Origin: Dryococelus australis | Taxonomy: Eukaryota > Arthropoda > Insecta > Phasmatodea > Phasmatidae | Reading direction: 5' to 3' | Assembly: GCA_029891345.1 (NCBI GenBank) | Contig: CM056997.1 | Span: forward strand, 215,923,212 to 215,987,211 | DNA: 64,000 bases | Part shown: positions 21,440 to 33,749 of the stretch, piece by piece | Layout: each line of letters starts with the position of its first letter | Numbering within the stretch: the stretch's first letter is position 1 | Position numbers and translations under genes: made by a program | The notes under the pieces: model-generated | What the model was told of the DNA's origin: nothing | Seen by the model: only the letters and a program-made list of their open reading frames with translations | Database searches by the model: none

Positions 21440-22006
21440 GTGCAAGCTGCAATTAAAACAATGAAAGTTGGTAAAGCCACTGGCCTGGACAATATAAATG
21501 CAGAATTTTTAAAGTATCTCAACGAAGATTATGTGAAATGTGTGACTGCATTGTTCAATGACATCTACAACTCTGGTAATATTCCTAGAGAGTGGCTCAA
21601 ATCAGAATTTACTGTATTACCTAAAAAAACCTGGAGCTAAGTTGTGTGGACATTACAGAACGATAAGCCTTATGAGCCATTTGTTGAAACTTTTTCTGAA
21701 GATTATTCATCGATGGATATACAAGATATGTGAAGAACAAAAATCTCCCACACAGTTTGAGTTCAGGAATGCAGTTGGAACAAGAGAGGCATTCTTTAGC
21801 ACCCAAGTACTATTTCAACGATGCAGAGATATAAATTGTGACATTTATGCCTGGCTTATAGATTACCGAAAGGCCTTCAATAGAGTACAGTACCAGAAGA
21901 TGATTAAAATTTTAAATAGTATTGGCTTGAATGACAATGATCTAAGAATTATTGTCAATTTATTCTGGAACCAGTCTGCTTCAGTGAGATTAGCAGGTGA
22001 AACCAC

Positions 22007-22042
<36 letters not shown>

Positions 22043-22770
22043 GTAGGACACGGTTGTATAATGTCTCCATTATTATTTAACATATATTCAGAATACACCT
22101 TCAGGGAAGCATTGAAGGATGTGGAGAAGGGAATCCTGTTGAATGGGCAATGGATAAACAACATTTGCTATGAAGATGATACTGTCATTTTTGCAGATAG
22201 CCTGGAAAGTTTACAACACTTTATGGAAAGAGTGACACAGAGTAGTTATGAATATGATCTTGATATTAATATAAATAAAATAATACTGATGGTCATTAGC
22301 AAAAATGTGTCCCTACCTGTCATACTAGTATAAATCAGAGACCTGTTGAACATGTACACAAATATACATATCTCGGTACCACCATAAATGACCAGTGGGA
22401 TTGCTCTGAGGAAGTGAAGTCTCGTATTGGAAAAGCTAAGGATGTCTTCAACAAAATGAGTAACCTTTTTAAAAGTCATGAGATAGCAATGACCACAAAA
22501 ATGAGCCTTCTATACTGTTATGTGTTCTCTGTTCTATGTTATGACCTTAAAACGTGGGCTCTGACGAAGTCTCTCAGTAAAAGATTGGAAGACTTTGAGA
22601 TATGGTTATATCGGAGAATGTTAAGAGTGCCATGGACAGACCATGATACAAATGTTGAAATTCTTCGGAGGTTGAAAAAGTGTAAAGAAGAAGTGACCAG
22701 AGTGAAAACAAGGAAGCTGCAGTACCTCGGTCATATCATGAGGAACGAAAACAGATATCAGCTACTATAG
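21440..22770 (+). pseudogene. RTE-like reverse transcriptase
   Basis: Fragments in order: KVGKATGLDNINAEFLKY, IPREWLKSEFTVLPKK, frameshift, then HYRTISLMSHLLKLFLKII and a DIYAWLIDYRKAFNRVQ segment (motif A Asp), the (TA)n interruption, GCIMSPLLFNIYSEY, and ICYEDDTVIFADS, where the catalytic box reads YEDD rather than the usual (Y/F)ADD. The C-terminus has ETWALTKSLSKRLEDFE-like and LQYLGHIMRNENRYQLL segments. Confidence 0.88.
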
Positions 22771-22960
22771 TCTATTCAACAAGGAAAGATGCCCGGGAAG
22801 AGAAGCGCTGGTAGGAAAAGCGTCTCCTGGTTGAAAAACCTCAAAACATGGACTTCCAAGACATCTAGAGAGTTATTCTAAGGACTGCTTAATAGAGATA
22901 GCACAGCTGAGATGGTTGCCAACATTAGGAACAGATAGGAACTATAAGAAGAAGAAACAG

Positions 22961-25063
22961 TCGTGTATTTAGGTGTAAATCGTATTCTTTTCATTTCCGA
23001 CACTTAATATCTTCTGTTTGTCATAAATTATATTCCTAACATACATGACGGGTTATTCAAATCACATTGTGGATGTAAATCATAATCACCTCTCTTTTTG
23101 TTTAATTGATTTTTCTACAAAATATATCTACTTTCATTATGTATTTTCTAATAATTTCATTTCGCAGAAATATGTATTTCCGAACTCCGCCACAACCTCA
23201 ATCTATAATCAGATATCGCTTCACATGTCTTATCCCTCAGTCGTCTGCAAGACGGTAAACGAACTCATCAATACCATTAAAAATTAATATTACACAATAC
23301 CTATATACACCCTTCCCCAACACATCATAACTCAGCACAACGCCAGAGCTCCGAGGGCAAGGTGCTACCATGCTGCTCCCACCCAAAAAAGTAAAAAATA
23401 AAGACCCCTTACAATTATCAATTCCCACAAAATTAAAAAAAATATAAAAAAAAAACATTTCTATTGATTGGTCAATTAATTAAATTGAATTAATCAAACA
23501 AAATTTGTCGGATTAAGATTAAAGACAAACAATTGATCGGATTAAGATCGGATTAATCCTTAATCTGATCGATCAATTCATATCAAATTGATAATCTGAT
23601 TAATCAAAAGTACAGTAAGATATACACTAAATAAGCTAAATATACAATTTATACGTGTGGAATTTTATAATCTTTATTCTCGCTTTTATTATGCATGTTC
23701 ACGATTACTAAAAACGTTAAATCATAATTTTAAATTAAAAGTTTAGGCTATCGGAAGCCAACAAAATAGAGCTAGAGACTAACTAATTTCCTGAACAGAG
23801 TTTAAAAATCACGTCTATTGCTTGCTGGTAAATTATTTGTCAGTGCCTTTGTAGTAATTTGAAATAGTTTTATTAAATAGTTTCCTCGTTAAATATCAAG
23901 AGATGGGGAAATAGTGTTTAATTTTCGGTAGTTTAAGTCGTAATGTTAGAATGCATCCTCACATTTCCCCCCCCCCCTTTCCAGGAAGTCCACGGGGTCA
24001 TGTAACAGATAGTATACTAGATCACTTTCAGAGGAGATTTACGAGAGAAGTATAATCGAAGCCGTTCGTCTTTATTTTACTTGCTAAAATTTCCTGAACT
24101 ATAATTTAGCAACGAGTCTATATAATAGACTCCACCTTATCTTCTACTACTCACGTTCTTTCTTTCTTTCTTTCCACCGGCAATGAGGAAAAATTCGTCG
24201 GCCGATTCGCTCACCACCCGAACACCTTATTGACGCAGGCGTGTTTAGATGTTATCGATGCGCGAAATTTCAACATTTTCATATTTCTTCTGCCAGGGGG
24301 CGGCATTGCATATGACAGGTCTGCTTAAAGAAGTTAGGGGATGCATTTTTCCCCGGGCCCCATTTCATGGAAGACCCCACGATGTTGAACATAAATAAAT
24401 AAGTTATGTATATCGTTATGATGAAGCATCGTGCGCATCAGTGTTGATTGACTTATTTCACCATGCCGACCCATCCTGAACACATCCATTGGACATGGCA
24501 ACTTTTTTTTCGCGAAACGATTTCAGGACAAGTTGTTTCCCAAACACTTTATTGCAGAATCACTTTATGATATGATCATTTGAATTGTCGCGTGTCTTAT
24601 CTGTCTGCTCGCGAATCACGGACGGCCAATATCGGAGAAACTTAATTCTGATTTGCTCACCAATAAAACAGAATCTCTTCAAGCAAAAGACAAGTGGCCA
24701 AAGCTACAAGTGTGCACATAGTATATTGAAGTCTAGCCTCCGCGTAAATGTTTTCGCAAAAGACACATGACCATTCACATTGGCAAGCTGTGTGTAGTTC
24801 CTTAGTGGAGTCAAAATACCGTACACCAGCCCTCATCGACAAGTAGTTAGTCGAGTAGGCAATAATGCGGAATTTCCTTACAGACAGTTGGTGCAACACG
24901 ACTTGAGACCAGAACAACTAAGGCCTCGTAATACTAATTGCGTTCTCCAATTGCGTGTCATATTTAATTATTCTTCAAGGCTGAGACTACATCAGAAGTA
25001 AAACGTAAATGAGGAAAATATTTTTTTTCCTTCTCTATAATATACAATGTTTTTATTGATATT
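22961..25063. other. AT-rich host spacer
   Basis: No gene recognised. 23463-23605 is dense in GATTAATC/GGATTAAG motifs with self-complementary stretches; 23968-23979 is a C9-10 run; 24158-24174 is a short TTTC repeat. Otherwise I see nothing. Confidence 0.5.
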
Positions 25064-25362
25064 AGTAGTATGGTTGTGTTGACTTTGGCGCAAGGGTGTG
25101 GGGCGCAGGAGCACAAGAGCCGTGGCATCCGCCATCTTCTTACGTCACCCGACCGCCACCTGGGATATCATTTACCATTAACCTTGAAACATGTGACCTT
25201 TGACCTTGATCTTGACCCGATGACATTTGTACTCAAAAAACACTTTAAAAGCCCTTAAAATTACCAAAAACTTTTCAAAAAATTCCAAGATATTCTAAAA
25301 AAATTCCAAAAAATTTTTTTTATTAAAAATTATTTTAAAAATGATTAAATGGATTCCCAGAA

Positions 25363-25889
25363 ATGCTGACAGGGATCAGCGACTCCGGTGACATGGATCA
25401 GCGACTCAGAGCTGCGATGGCTACGTCACTAGCAGCATCTAATTCCACCAGTTCAGTGCCATCGACTACTTCTGTCATGGTGCTGACAGCATCGTCGATT
25501 TCTTCGGGGTGGGTCACCTACAGCAGTTCAGCCATCGTTGTCATCATGCATGACGTTGACAGTGCCATCGACTGCTATGAGCGGGCTACCTATGGCAGCT
25601 CCATTCGCATCGCCAACTAGAAACATCGGCCTCTGTTCCAGCAGCGTCTGCATCTTCGACAACATCTGCTGAACCAATCCGACATTATAAGTGTCGCTTC
25701 TGTGAAAATACCTTCACGTGCAGCAGCAATGCTTGGCAACATGAGCGTTCTAATTGTACTAAAAATCTCTGTTGCATGACATATTTGTGTTACAAGTGCG
25801 GCAAGCAGATCGGCCGCAGCGACAAATTATTTAGACATATTATAGAATATTGCAATTTTTTGAGGGTGTTAGTGACTGTAATAATTTAA
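25363..25889 (+). pseudogene. double C2HC zinc-finger protein, frameshifted
   Basis: The N-terminal open piece (25363-25620) is Ser/Thr/Ala rich, low complexity. After a frame change the C-terminus (to TAA 25889) holds two fingers with identical spacing C-x2-C-x12-H-x4-C (YKCRFCENTFTCSSNAWQHE... and YLCYKCGKQIGRSDKLFRHI...). Two AATAAA hexamers follow within 30 bp, fitting a polyadenylation site. A nucleic-acid-binding role is inferred. Similar fingers occur in the element A PolB N-terminus. Confidence 0.6.
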
Positions 25890-26449
25890 TTTAAATAATA
25901 AATGCCTGTGAATAAAATTGTGTTTTATTTCATGTTTTGCTACTTTGTCGGAATATAATGAAAATTAAAAAAGGTAGAGAAATCAAATAAATCTTATTAA
26001 AAAGTATTGTACTATATGTACTATATATATATAAATAATTAAGTAAAAAAGCTTTAAAATTAAATACTTTTAATTTTAAATGCCAAATATATATTTAATA
26101 AATTATGCATATCATCAAAATCTCGCATTATGCTAGTAGGTCACTTGCTAGTAGGTCAATGCTCATTGGAAACATCTGTTCTAATGGGGTGGAAATTTTT
26201 AATTCTTTTTATGCCTATAAATATATGGGCCACGGCTTGCTTGGTCTCCAGCATGCTTACTTTTGCGAATTTATTCTCGAGCTTTTGTTTTCAAGGTCAC
26301 TCAGGGCCATGGGGTCAATATAAAGGTAGTCTGCATCAAATCTGGCGGTGGTTGTCTGTAATGAATTTTATTGCTGAATTTTATGAATTTTTATCGAATT
26401 TTGGTTTTCAAGGTGACAGGTCAAATGTCAATTGTTATTGGGCATTGTC

Positions 26450-26660
26450 TTCCAAGATGGTGGATGGGTGATGTATGCCAAGATGGTGGTCACCTACCAA
26501 GATGGTGGTCTCTTACCAAGATAGTGGCCTCCAGTAATGTATAAACAAATGACAAACGAAACACAAATATGGCAGCCTCCAGTAACATATAAACAAATGT
26601 GGTTGCCTCCAGTATCATGTAAACAAATGATGAACGAAAAACTCAAGATGGCGTAATGAT
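26450..26660. repeat. CAAGATGG-rich (YY1-like) tract with short duplications
   Basis: CAAGATGGTGG-type motifs recur near 26452, 26478, 26498, 26516 and CAAGATGGCG near 26643. GCCTCCAGTA...ATAAACAAATG is repeated three times between 26526 and 26630. The TIRs of the element carry the related CCGCCATCTT/GATGGCGG. Confidence 0.7.
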
Positions 26661-26959
26661 TAAAGGTGCGGGGAGTGGGGGAGAGTGAGTCAGTCGTCTG
26701 CTAGGAATGGAACGAATGTGACTAATGGTGGTATAAGGATAAAATTCAGAATCCAAATGTAACTTGATAAAGTTAGCACCACCTATTGTATTACACACAT
26801 GTATGTAATATCCTTCAAGTCTGACAAATCACTGGCCAGTGCATGTGAACACATGTATGTATATATTCTCTTATCAGAGTTGCAACATTGCCTAACAATG
26901 ACAATAATATATAACTTCCTTCAATGTCCACAACTCGTACAGTACACTCACTATCATCT

Positions 26960-27298
26960 TTGTTAGTTAGAATTGCACTACAAGGAAATACTGCAAAATC
27001 TGATTCTGGTATCTTAGAGTTCTGTTTGTTCAGATGAGGAAATAATTCTAAAGAGCCAAAACCAAAAGACATCAGTGAAATAGATTCTCGAAATATAATT
27101 TGTTGGAAAACATTCCCAGTTAATGAATGTGTTAGTAAAAGTACTGCTATTTTAAGTTCATTTGAAAACCCTGTTATGTATTCAAGAAAGAAAATCAAAT
27201 TTAATATTGGGAATCAAATTTATTTGTGTAGAAAGTTAACACATACTTGTGGTAATATGAGAATACTAAGTTATGTAGAATTGGATTATAATCCTTGA
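26960..27298 (+). pseudogene. unidentified decayed coding frame
   Basis: One frame reads with a single stop (near 27036) from about 26966 to TGA 27298, ending with FENPVMYSRKKIKFNIGNQI and ILSYVELDYNP. Regular hydrophobic/charged pattern suggests real former coding sequence. Not recognised; a Polinton-derived protein is possible given the element ends, but unproven. Confidence 0.35.
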
Positions 27299-27827
27299 TA
27301 TGTATTTATGTTGTTATAAATGTATATGATCATATGAGATATAATATACATTTAAGGGTTTTCCGTATACAGCGAGTTTCATTAAATAATACTTCCCGAA
27401 GGACAGTGGCAGCGGCCTTAGTTTTACGGGCCAATGCCGGGGAAACTCCAAATTGGATTTTTCAGCCGTATATTACATGTTATTCACAAACACTTAGAAT
27501 TTGTAGCATGTGAACTTTGATAACCTCATATGAGATATTGTGTTCTGACTGCTTATCGTTTGAACTATGTGAGGCCCGGAGGGCGAGCGCCACTCTGCTG
27601 CAAACCAAGGTATAGTGAGTCCCAGCGTAGCCATGTGGTGCACACAAAAATACTTATTGTTTACTCCATTGATTCATCCAAAACTCCTTACCGCATACTC
27701 ACTGCGAGGGGTAAAAGGTCAATGACATCCCAGATGGCGGTTGGGTGATGTAACAAGTTGGCGGCACCTCGGCTCCTGTGCTCCTGCGCCCCACACCCTT
27801 GCGCCAAAGTCATCATATCATACTACT

Positions 27828-30800
27828 GATTTCATATTTTCTGAAATAGCTAGGAACGAAGATTTTTACATTCTAACACATACATTGAGTGATTTTAGTT
27901 CAACCTAACTTAGAGACTGTTTCTAATATACTGCATGTAATTTAATTCCCTTGGATTCTGTTTAACAAATTACTTCCTAATCAATTCAGGTGGGGAGCCT
28001 GAATAATATATTTTCACTAGACACGGCTGTTTGTGATAAAAAGCTTTGGCAAATCTATTCAGTATTCTCAATACAAACATTTCATTTAGGCCCTAAATTT
28101 TTTGCTGAATTTTTGTCTGTTGCTTAAAATATTTATTTTAAATTATACGAATGAGGCTTGGTTAACAGTATACGCTTTAAATTATTTAAGATAAGCTTAT
28201 ACTTTCTCTCAGTACAATAGCCCCTTATTTTCTAAGATAACTTCTTTATTTAAAACTGAGTCTCAAAATAAACATATCTGCACCTGATAATTACGCATGA
28301 TTCATTTATACCCGATGTTTGAACATCGTAAATTATAGTATTTCATCTATTTTATTCAAATCACAGAGATAGATTACTGATAAATTGTGTTGTAATTCAG
28401 TTATTATTTTGTTACATCATTTAATCCAACGCCTCGTTTTTAGAATGGTATCATTCGACACGTCAAGCTTGCGCAAAGAATAAAAACATGATTAATAGAA
28501 TATCTTAATTTCTACGTGAAATGATTATACATTTATTTAACGAACCACGCAAAAACGTATGTACTGTTGTTCAGATTAAAAATTATCATTATAATTGTGT
28601 AAGTTCTGTTTTAGATGGTACATATTTTTTCATACACAGTGATAAATTATAATTAATAGTTATGTACTAAAAACCGGGGAAACATACATGCTTTGTAAAA
28701 AATAGTTCTCAAGCAAAATATTATTACACTGAGTTCGCACAATTACAGTACGGTGTCCCTTAGGTGTAATTCTTTAGAATTCGTTAAGCTTTGTTTGCGC
28801 GAGGCGTAGGAATTTCCTTGAAGGAGTACTTCAGCAGGGCTTCAGAAAAGTTGGAAACCACAGAGAATGGACTAAACTCAAACTAGTGTCACCTAATCAC
28901 TGACTGTTTGCTGCTGCCATAGAGTACACGCAGAGGTGAATCAGCAGCCTGCACCGCGAGCTTGCTTCGGCTGCACGCGCCAGCAGAATGGCGGTACTGG
29001 CCAGAAAAATATTGGAACGCTTTTCGCCACTCAGTGCCTGGTGACTTACACGCAGATCGGCGGGTCAACCAACAGGGAAACTTTCGTTTAATGTAGTAGC
29101 CAATAAGACACCAAGTCAGCCCGCACAGCCAATCAGGGGATGGGCATGCCCACATCAAAGGTACCGCCATGCCAGTTCGTCACTGCATAATTATGCCGAG
29201 TGTTTCAATACTACAGGTAAAATCTGCAACATGAAATAATGACACAATTTTTTACTAAATATATGTCCGGAGACCAATCTTTTCCGAGATTTCATGTACG
29301 CACATGTGCAACCATTGTATTAATCATTGCATTGTTCATGCCTTATGCTATAGGTACCAGCCTCACATTGAATGCCAACAGCGGTGTGAACTCGTAGCAG
29401 CATTTAAAGCAGTTATCATGGCTCCACACATATTTTCTAACGAAGAGAAGAATGCAGAAGTGAAACAGACACTCATTTCGCGAACTCCGCCCGGCCCATA
29501 GGAATTTTGCAGCACGATGTAACTACTCAGACGTAAGGCGCTGTCTCGTTGTACTTTGTACTCTGTGCTGATACAGCAAAAAACTGTTCTTTGTAAAACT
29601 TTAGATTATGACTAAAGATGGGGCCGCAGTGGAGTTGTACCGAAATTAGGGTACAAAAGGCGTAAAAACTACTAAATGTTAGGTATAAGAAATCATAAGT
29701 AGTCTCATCTATTGACAGCAAGATTACAATCCTGATATGATGATTATTAATACCAGAGAATTCGATCACAGCATGTCCATTTTATATATGCCGTTACATT
29801 AAATCATTTAAAAGTCTTGTAAAATACTTCTCGTAACATAGGTTTCCAAATTATCATAATGACAAGTGTTCACAAATCTCGGTATACCAAAATATAAAGG
29901 TTACGTATTTTTTATTAACCCATATTCAAAAATGGTGTAAGTGGAAAATTTATGTCAGCATTTCCATATAACTTGGCCGGACACCACCGGTCAAAAACAG
30001 TTACACCAAAAATTACCAGTGTGAACATTTCCGCCTCCAGCATTCCAATTGGGAGAGTTATAAATATTTCCTCCGCCCTGTCAAAGCACCATTAAACCAA
30101 ATAAAATGTTCTACTTACAATTCACGGTATCACGTCCACATAACGTCTCGGGCAATCGGGCAATGGATGACCAATTTAGAATTAATTCAATAAAATATAA
30201 ACCAGAATACCCAGACTGTAAAACACACTAAACCTTTAAATATAGAAAGGTATAAAAACCACCAGCATCTGACATTTTCATTGGCATTACAAAATCTCTA
30301 ACTGTTAACTAAATGGTAACGGCCCGCAGCAACCTCTATTAACCACGTGTTACCAAAGCCATTTATTGGTTGAATTCAGATTGAAAACTGCAAATACTTC
30401 ACTGATTCGCTACAAGAATTTTAATACCTTCAAATCCTCACCCTTAACTTCACTCAAGACAACCAATATATTTTCACATTGGCTTGACCTTTACTACCGA
30501 GTTTCAACTCTTGGTGTCCGAATCGTTGAAACGTGAACCAAATTCACGGGCAGAGAATAATACCAAGTTAAACACTTATCTGGGAATAATTTAAGGGTCC
30601 AGCCCTTCATACAAACTCTGTAATAAAACCCAGCATTAGGCCAGCTTCATAAAGCATTACAAATAAAATTCTATTTTTTTTTTTTTTTTTTTTAAAGCGG
30701 AAAGGGCACTCTTAAAGCCCGGCTAGCTTTCCATACAATGTCAGTTATTTTCCTACTGGGTACAATAATTCCCTTTAAGTATGAATATTTTGCTGTTCCC

Positions 30801-31051
30801 AATTTCAGTCGAGCTTTTCGATAACATGAAGCATTTAAAGTGACCCAAAATAAGTTACTGTTAACCAATACCTATATCGCGAGAAGGCTGAGTCGTGGTG
30901 TCACCGTAGCCTTTTATGAGTGCTCGGCACATATCAAAAGGGGCAAGCTGCACTCAATCATATCAACATTACAATTGGAACATCCAAAAAACCAATAATA
31001 CTGAAAACTAACACAGCTTGACCACACATTAAGGAAAACACTAATTTGCAC
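27828..31051. other. non-coding spacer with a dispersed repeat copy
   Basis: No gene found. 28733-28890 shares GAGTTCGCAC and many later blocks (AAGCTTTG, GAGGCG, GGCTTC) with 35090-35255 in the same orientation, so both are copies of one diverged repeat. A T20 run lies at 30676-30695. Confidence 0.55.
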
Positions 31052-31089
31052 ACCACTAGACTGAGCCGCCGGCGGCTCAGTCTAGTGGT
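31052..31089. repeat. perfect 38-bp palindrome at SINE head
   Basis: ACCACTAGACTGAGCCGCC and its exact complement meet at 31070/31071 with no spacer. The right half is the first 19 bp of the SINE that follows. Confidence 0.92.
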
Positions 31090-31330
31090 CAGACTGCTAG
31101 CATCCCACCATGGAGAAACCGGCTTCGATTCCCAGTGGGGCCGCTCCCGAATTTTCGCATGTGAGAATTGTGCCGGAGGATGCCGCTGGTCGCCGGGTAT
31201 TCTCAGGGATGTACTGTTTCCCCTGCCGTTGCATTCCTTCTCTTCTCCACACTCACCTCACTTCACCCTTACCGGCTCTCAAGACTTAGATGTTAAGAAC
31301 CGCCAAAATATCTCCCCTTCACTCCACTCC
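31071..31330 (+). repeat. tRNA-derived SINE
   Basis: Head GGCGGCTCAGTCTAGTGGTC with box A-like GGCTCAGTCTAGTGG and box B GGCTTCGATTCCC, then a body with GAATTTTCGCATGTGAG, GTGCCGGAGGATG, CTCCACACTCACCTCAC. Same family as 17385 and 18057. Confidence 0.8.
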
Positions 31331-33749
31331 ACAATTTTTGCCATGAAAATTTAGCGTTTTGAACGACCTGTGCGGTAGACTTTACGATCCTATGTATTTT
31401 ACAGTGTGTTGCCAGTATTACCTCAGACCAGGTGCCACGTGATTCGGTGCTTCTTTCGTCGCAGGTCTTCTAGTGGCCTCAAAGTCATCTATACGTGTAT
31501 AATAAACTGTGATCCAGTTGCAAACTTCACATAAAAAACAACTGTTTGAAGTATAACTTGTCATAAATTGAATTCGCGAATTTTTACATTCCCTTATTAC
31601 AACTGGAAATGTTATGAGCCATGCGAGCCGAATCATTCTGGTACTAATGTTCCGACATGTCCTTCCAAATGGAGGAATAAACCGCATATCTCTGGCACGC
31701 GACACTGCGATGCTGCAAACATAACCACCGAGACTGAAACCAGCAAAGCAGTTTTATGAAGGGTTTAGAGGTTAAAGACTGTAAAGGGCCAAAGAGGGGG
31801 AGCAAACAATTTCGCCGTTGCGCGCTGAAAGTGAAATGAAGGCGATGAGTGTTTTGCAGAGGCAAGCGGAATGGCAGGAGTAAGATGGAGCAGCTCGATC
31901 GAGATCTGTTTGTTAGAAGGCAATGCCAGGAGTGTTGAGGAGAGAAGGAGGTTCGTGTCATTTTCCAGACGACGACGACGCTGAAAGACGTCTCGTGGCG
32001 AAGACTCTCATCTCGGGGTCGTTCTCGGGACGTCTTTCCTTCCCTTCAACCTCCGCCACCCCTCGGTGTGGGAGAGGAGCGGAGGGGAGCATGTCGCCGC
32101 GAACCTAGACCGCGTCCGTGACCCGAGAGCGCTGCGCGGACCCGCCTATCAACTGACTACAGGCCACCTCGAATTCTCCGCCTTTGTCGGACCACCTCCT
32201 TGTCTCTCTCTTTCCAGATCTCTGAAACCTCGGCTATCTTCGCCGGGGAAAAGACGAAATAAAAGAGCTGCCGCCTCGCACAGGGACCTCCGATCAACAA
32301 TATTCGGTCTGCACATCCACGGGGTGAGTTTTCCCCGCATAAAACATTGCGAGAGGAATAGCTGGTCGTTGGAACTCTTTTCTCTCGGTAGACGCGAAAA
32401 AAAAAAAAAGAATGCTGCAATATAAGAAGACCGCGAAATAAATCGTGTTTAGTTCTTCCAGTTCGGCGAGAAATCGTATGTCCGTCTGGGAATCAGTCTA
32501 TAGATTTTCAAAACTGTCGCATGTAATTAATCAGAAATTTTGTGAACTCATTTGATAACAATAAGCTGCACTTCAAAGACATGTACATTTTACTCGTTTT
32601 TCTGATTATATCGCTGGACGCGGTAGGCATAGCGGCTAAAGCCTCTAACTACCCTCTTCACTTTGCTCCACTCAGTTGGATAGCAGTTTGTAATCAACGC
32701 CCTGGACGAATTTAAGCCCATAACTAACTTGTGGAAAAACAAGGTCGGAACTCACAGCTATAGATCTGGGGTATAATTGGTACATTGGCCTATGCATAGC
32801 TAACTAAGGATCAAGTACACAGTGAACTGTGAAATCTAGCATGTTGGCAAATGAATTCTCGAAGTTTCCGGTTATCTAGTCAAGTAACTGTCATTCTAAC
32901 AACACTATTTGGATTTCAATAACAAGCATTTTTTTCTGCTAGTAGATTTCTGAGAATATAGTGGGACAGTTCGTGAGTATTTAAGAATGCAGGGAAGATA
33001 AATATCCGATACAATTATAGACGTTGAAATTGTAAAAATTTGGTCTGTCATTTCTATTACTCCTGCAGTTTGATATGTGCGGCCTGTTTTCATCAGAGAT
33101 CTGCAAGAAGACTAAAACCCCATTTCGTACTGATTATGGAATAGAATTGCTGATTGACTGGGACAGTAGCCAAAATACAATTAGTTTTAAGTTTAAATGT
33201 AGTTGAGTTTAGATTGCAGGATACTGTGCTTACAAATTTTCTCATTCCTCTCTGTACATCATGGAAAATGTTTTGCACGAGGCCTGTTTTGCTGGATTGA
33301 TGACATCCAGTACCTGATATGTGGTTTAGATAGTATATTCAGGATCAACAATGGCAAGAGACGTGAAAAATTCGCGAATTCAAAGACCCGGAAGCTAGAT
33401 TACATAGTATTATGTATAGTCTATTAGCAGAATATCCGCGTCTTTTGATTCAAACCTTCGATAATTCAGCCATTTGACACTACTTGGCAATGAAAACAAC
33501 GGTCCACGAGGAAGACATGCAGCAACCATGAAACAATGTAAATAACGAGAATACGGGTTTGTATGTACATGATTGTATGTTGGTGACTTTGGTTTGGACC
33601 GCACATCCAGCCGTGGCGTTGCAAGCACCGACCAGCGGTCGTAGACACCCGCGTGTAATAGAAGCCGCATTAACGCAGGCACACCAGACGATACAACACC
33701 ATCATATAATATGATGAATGCCAGGAAGATGACAAAGATGTCACTTTAT
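31331..33749. other. spacer containing a CpG-rich block with possible exon
   Basis: 31950-32340 is much richer in G+C and CpG than its surroundings. It contains a polypyrimidine tract plus acceptor (TGTCTCTCTCTTTCCAG, AG at 32216-32217) and a donor-like GTGAGT at 32324, bounding a possible 106-bp exon without a clear coding frame. It could be a host promoter/5' UTR region. The remainder (to 33749) shows nothing recognisable. Confidence 0.4.

Larger units (their letters stand above)
19620..22960 (+). mobile_element. RTE/craniofacial-type non-LTR retrotransposon, broken
   Basis: A near full-length LINE. The 5' part (19620-20060) is a non-coding leader with GGGG-rich segments. The endonuclease and reverse transcriptase readings follow, ending near 22940 with an AAGAAGAAGAA-type short tail. 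A (TA)n microsatellite has expanded inside the RT coding region at 22011-22037. Confidence 0.88.
25064..27827. mobile_element. 2.8-kb element with 110-bp TIRs and Polinton-like ends
   Basis: TIRs 25064-25176 and 27718-27827 match closely (shared GACTTTGGCGCAAGGGTGTG, GGGGCGCAGGAGCAC, then GTCACCC-type blocks). Termini read AGTAGTATG, like element A's AGTAGTATAG. Flanking hexamers GATATT and GATTTC match at 4 of 6 positions, a weak candidate duplication. No polymerase, integrase or capsid is present, so it would be non-autonomous. It carries a zinc-finger gene, a CAAGATGGTGG-rich tract and an unidentified decayed frame. Confidence 0.75.
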
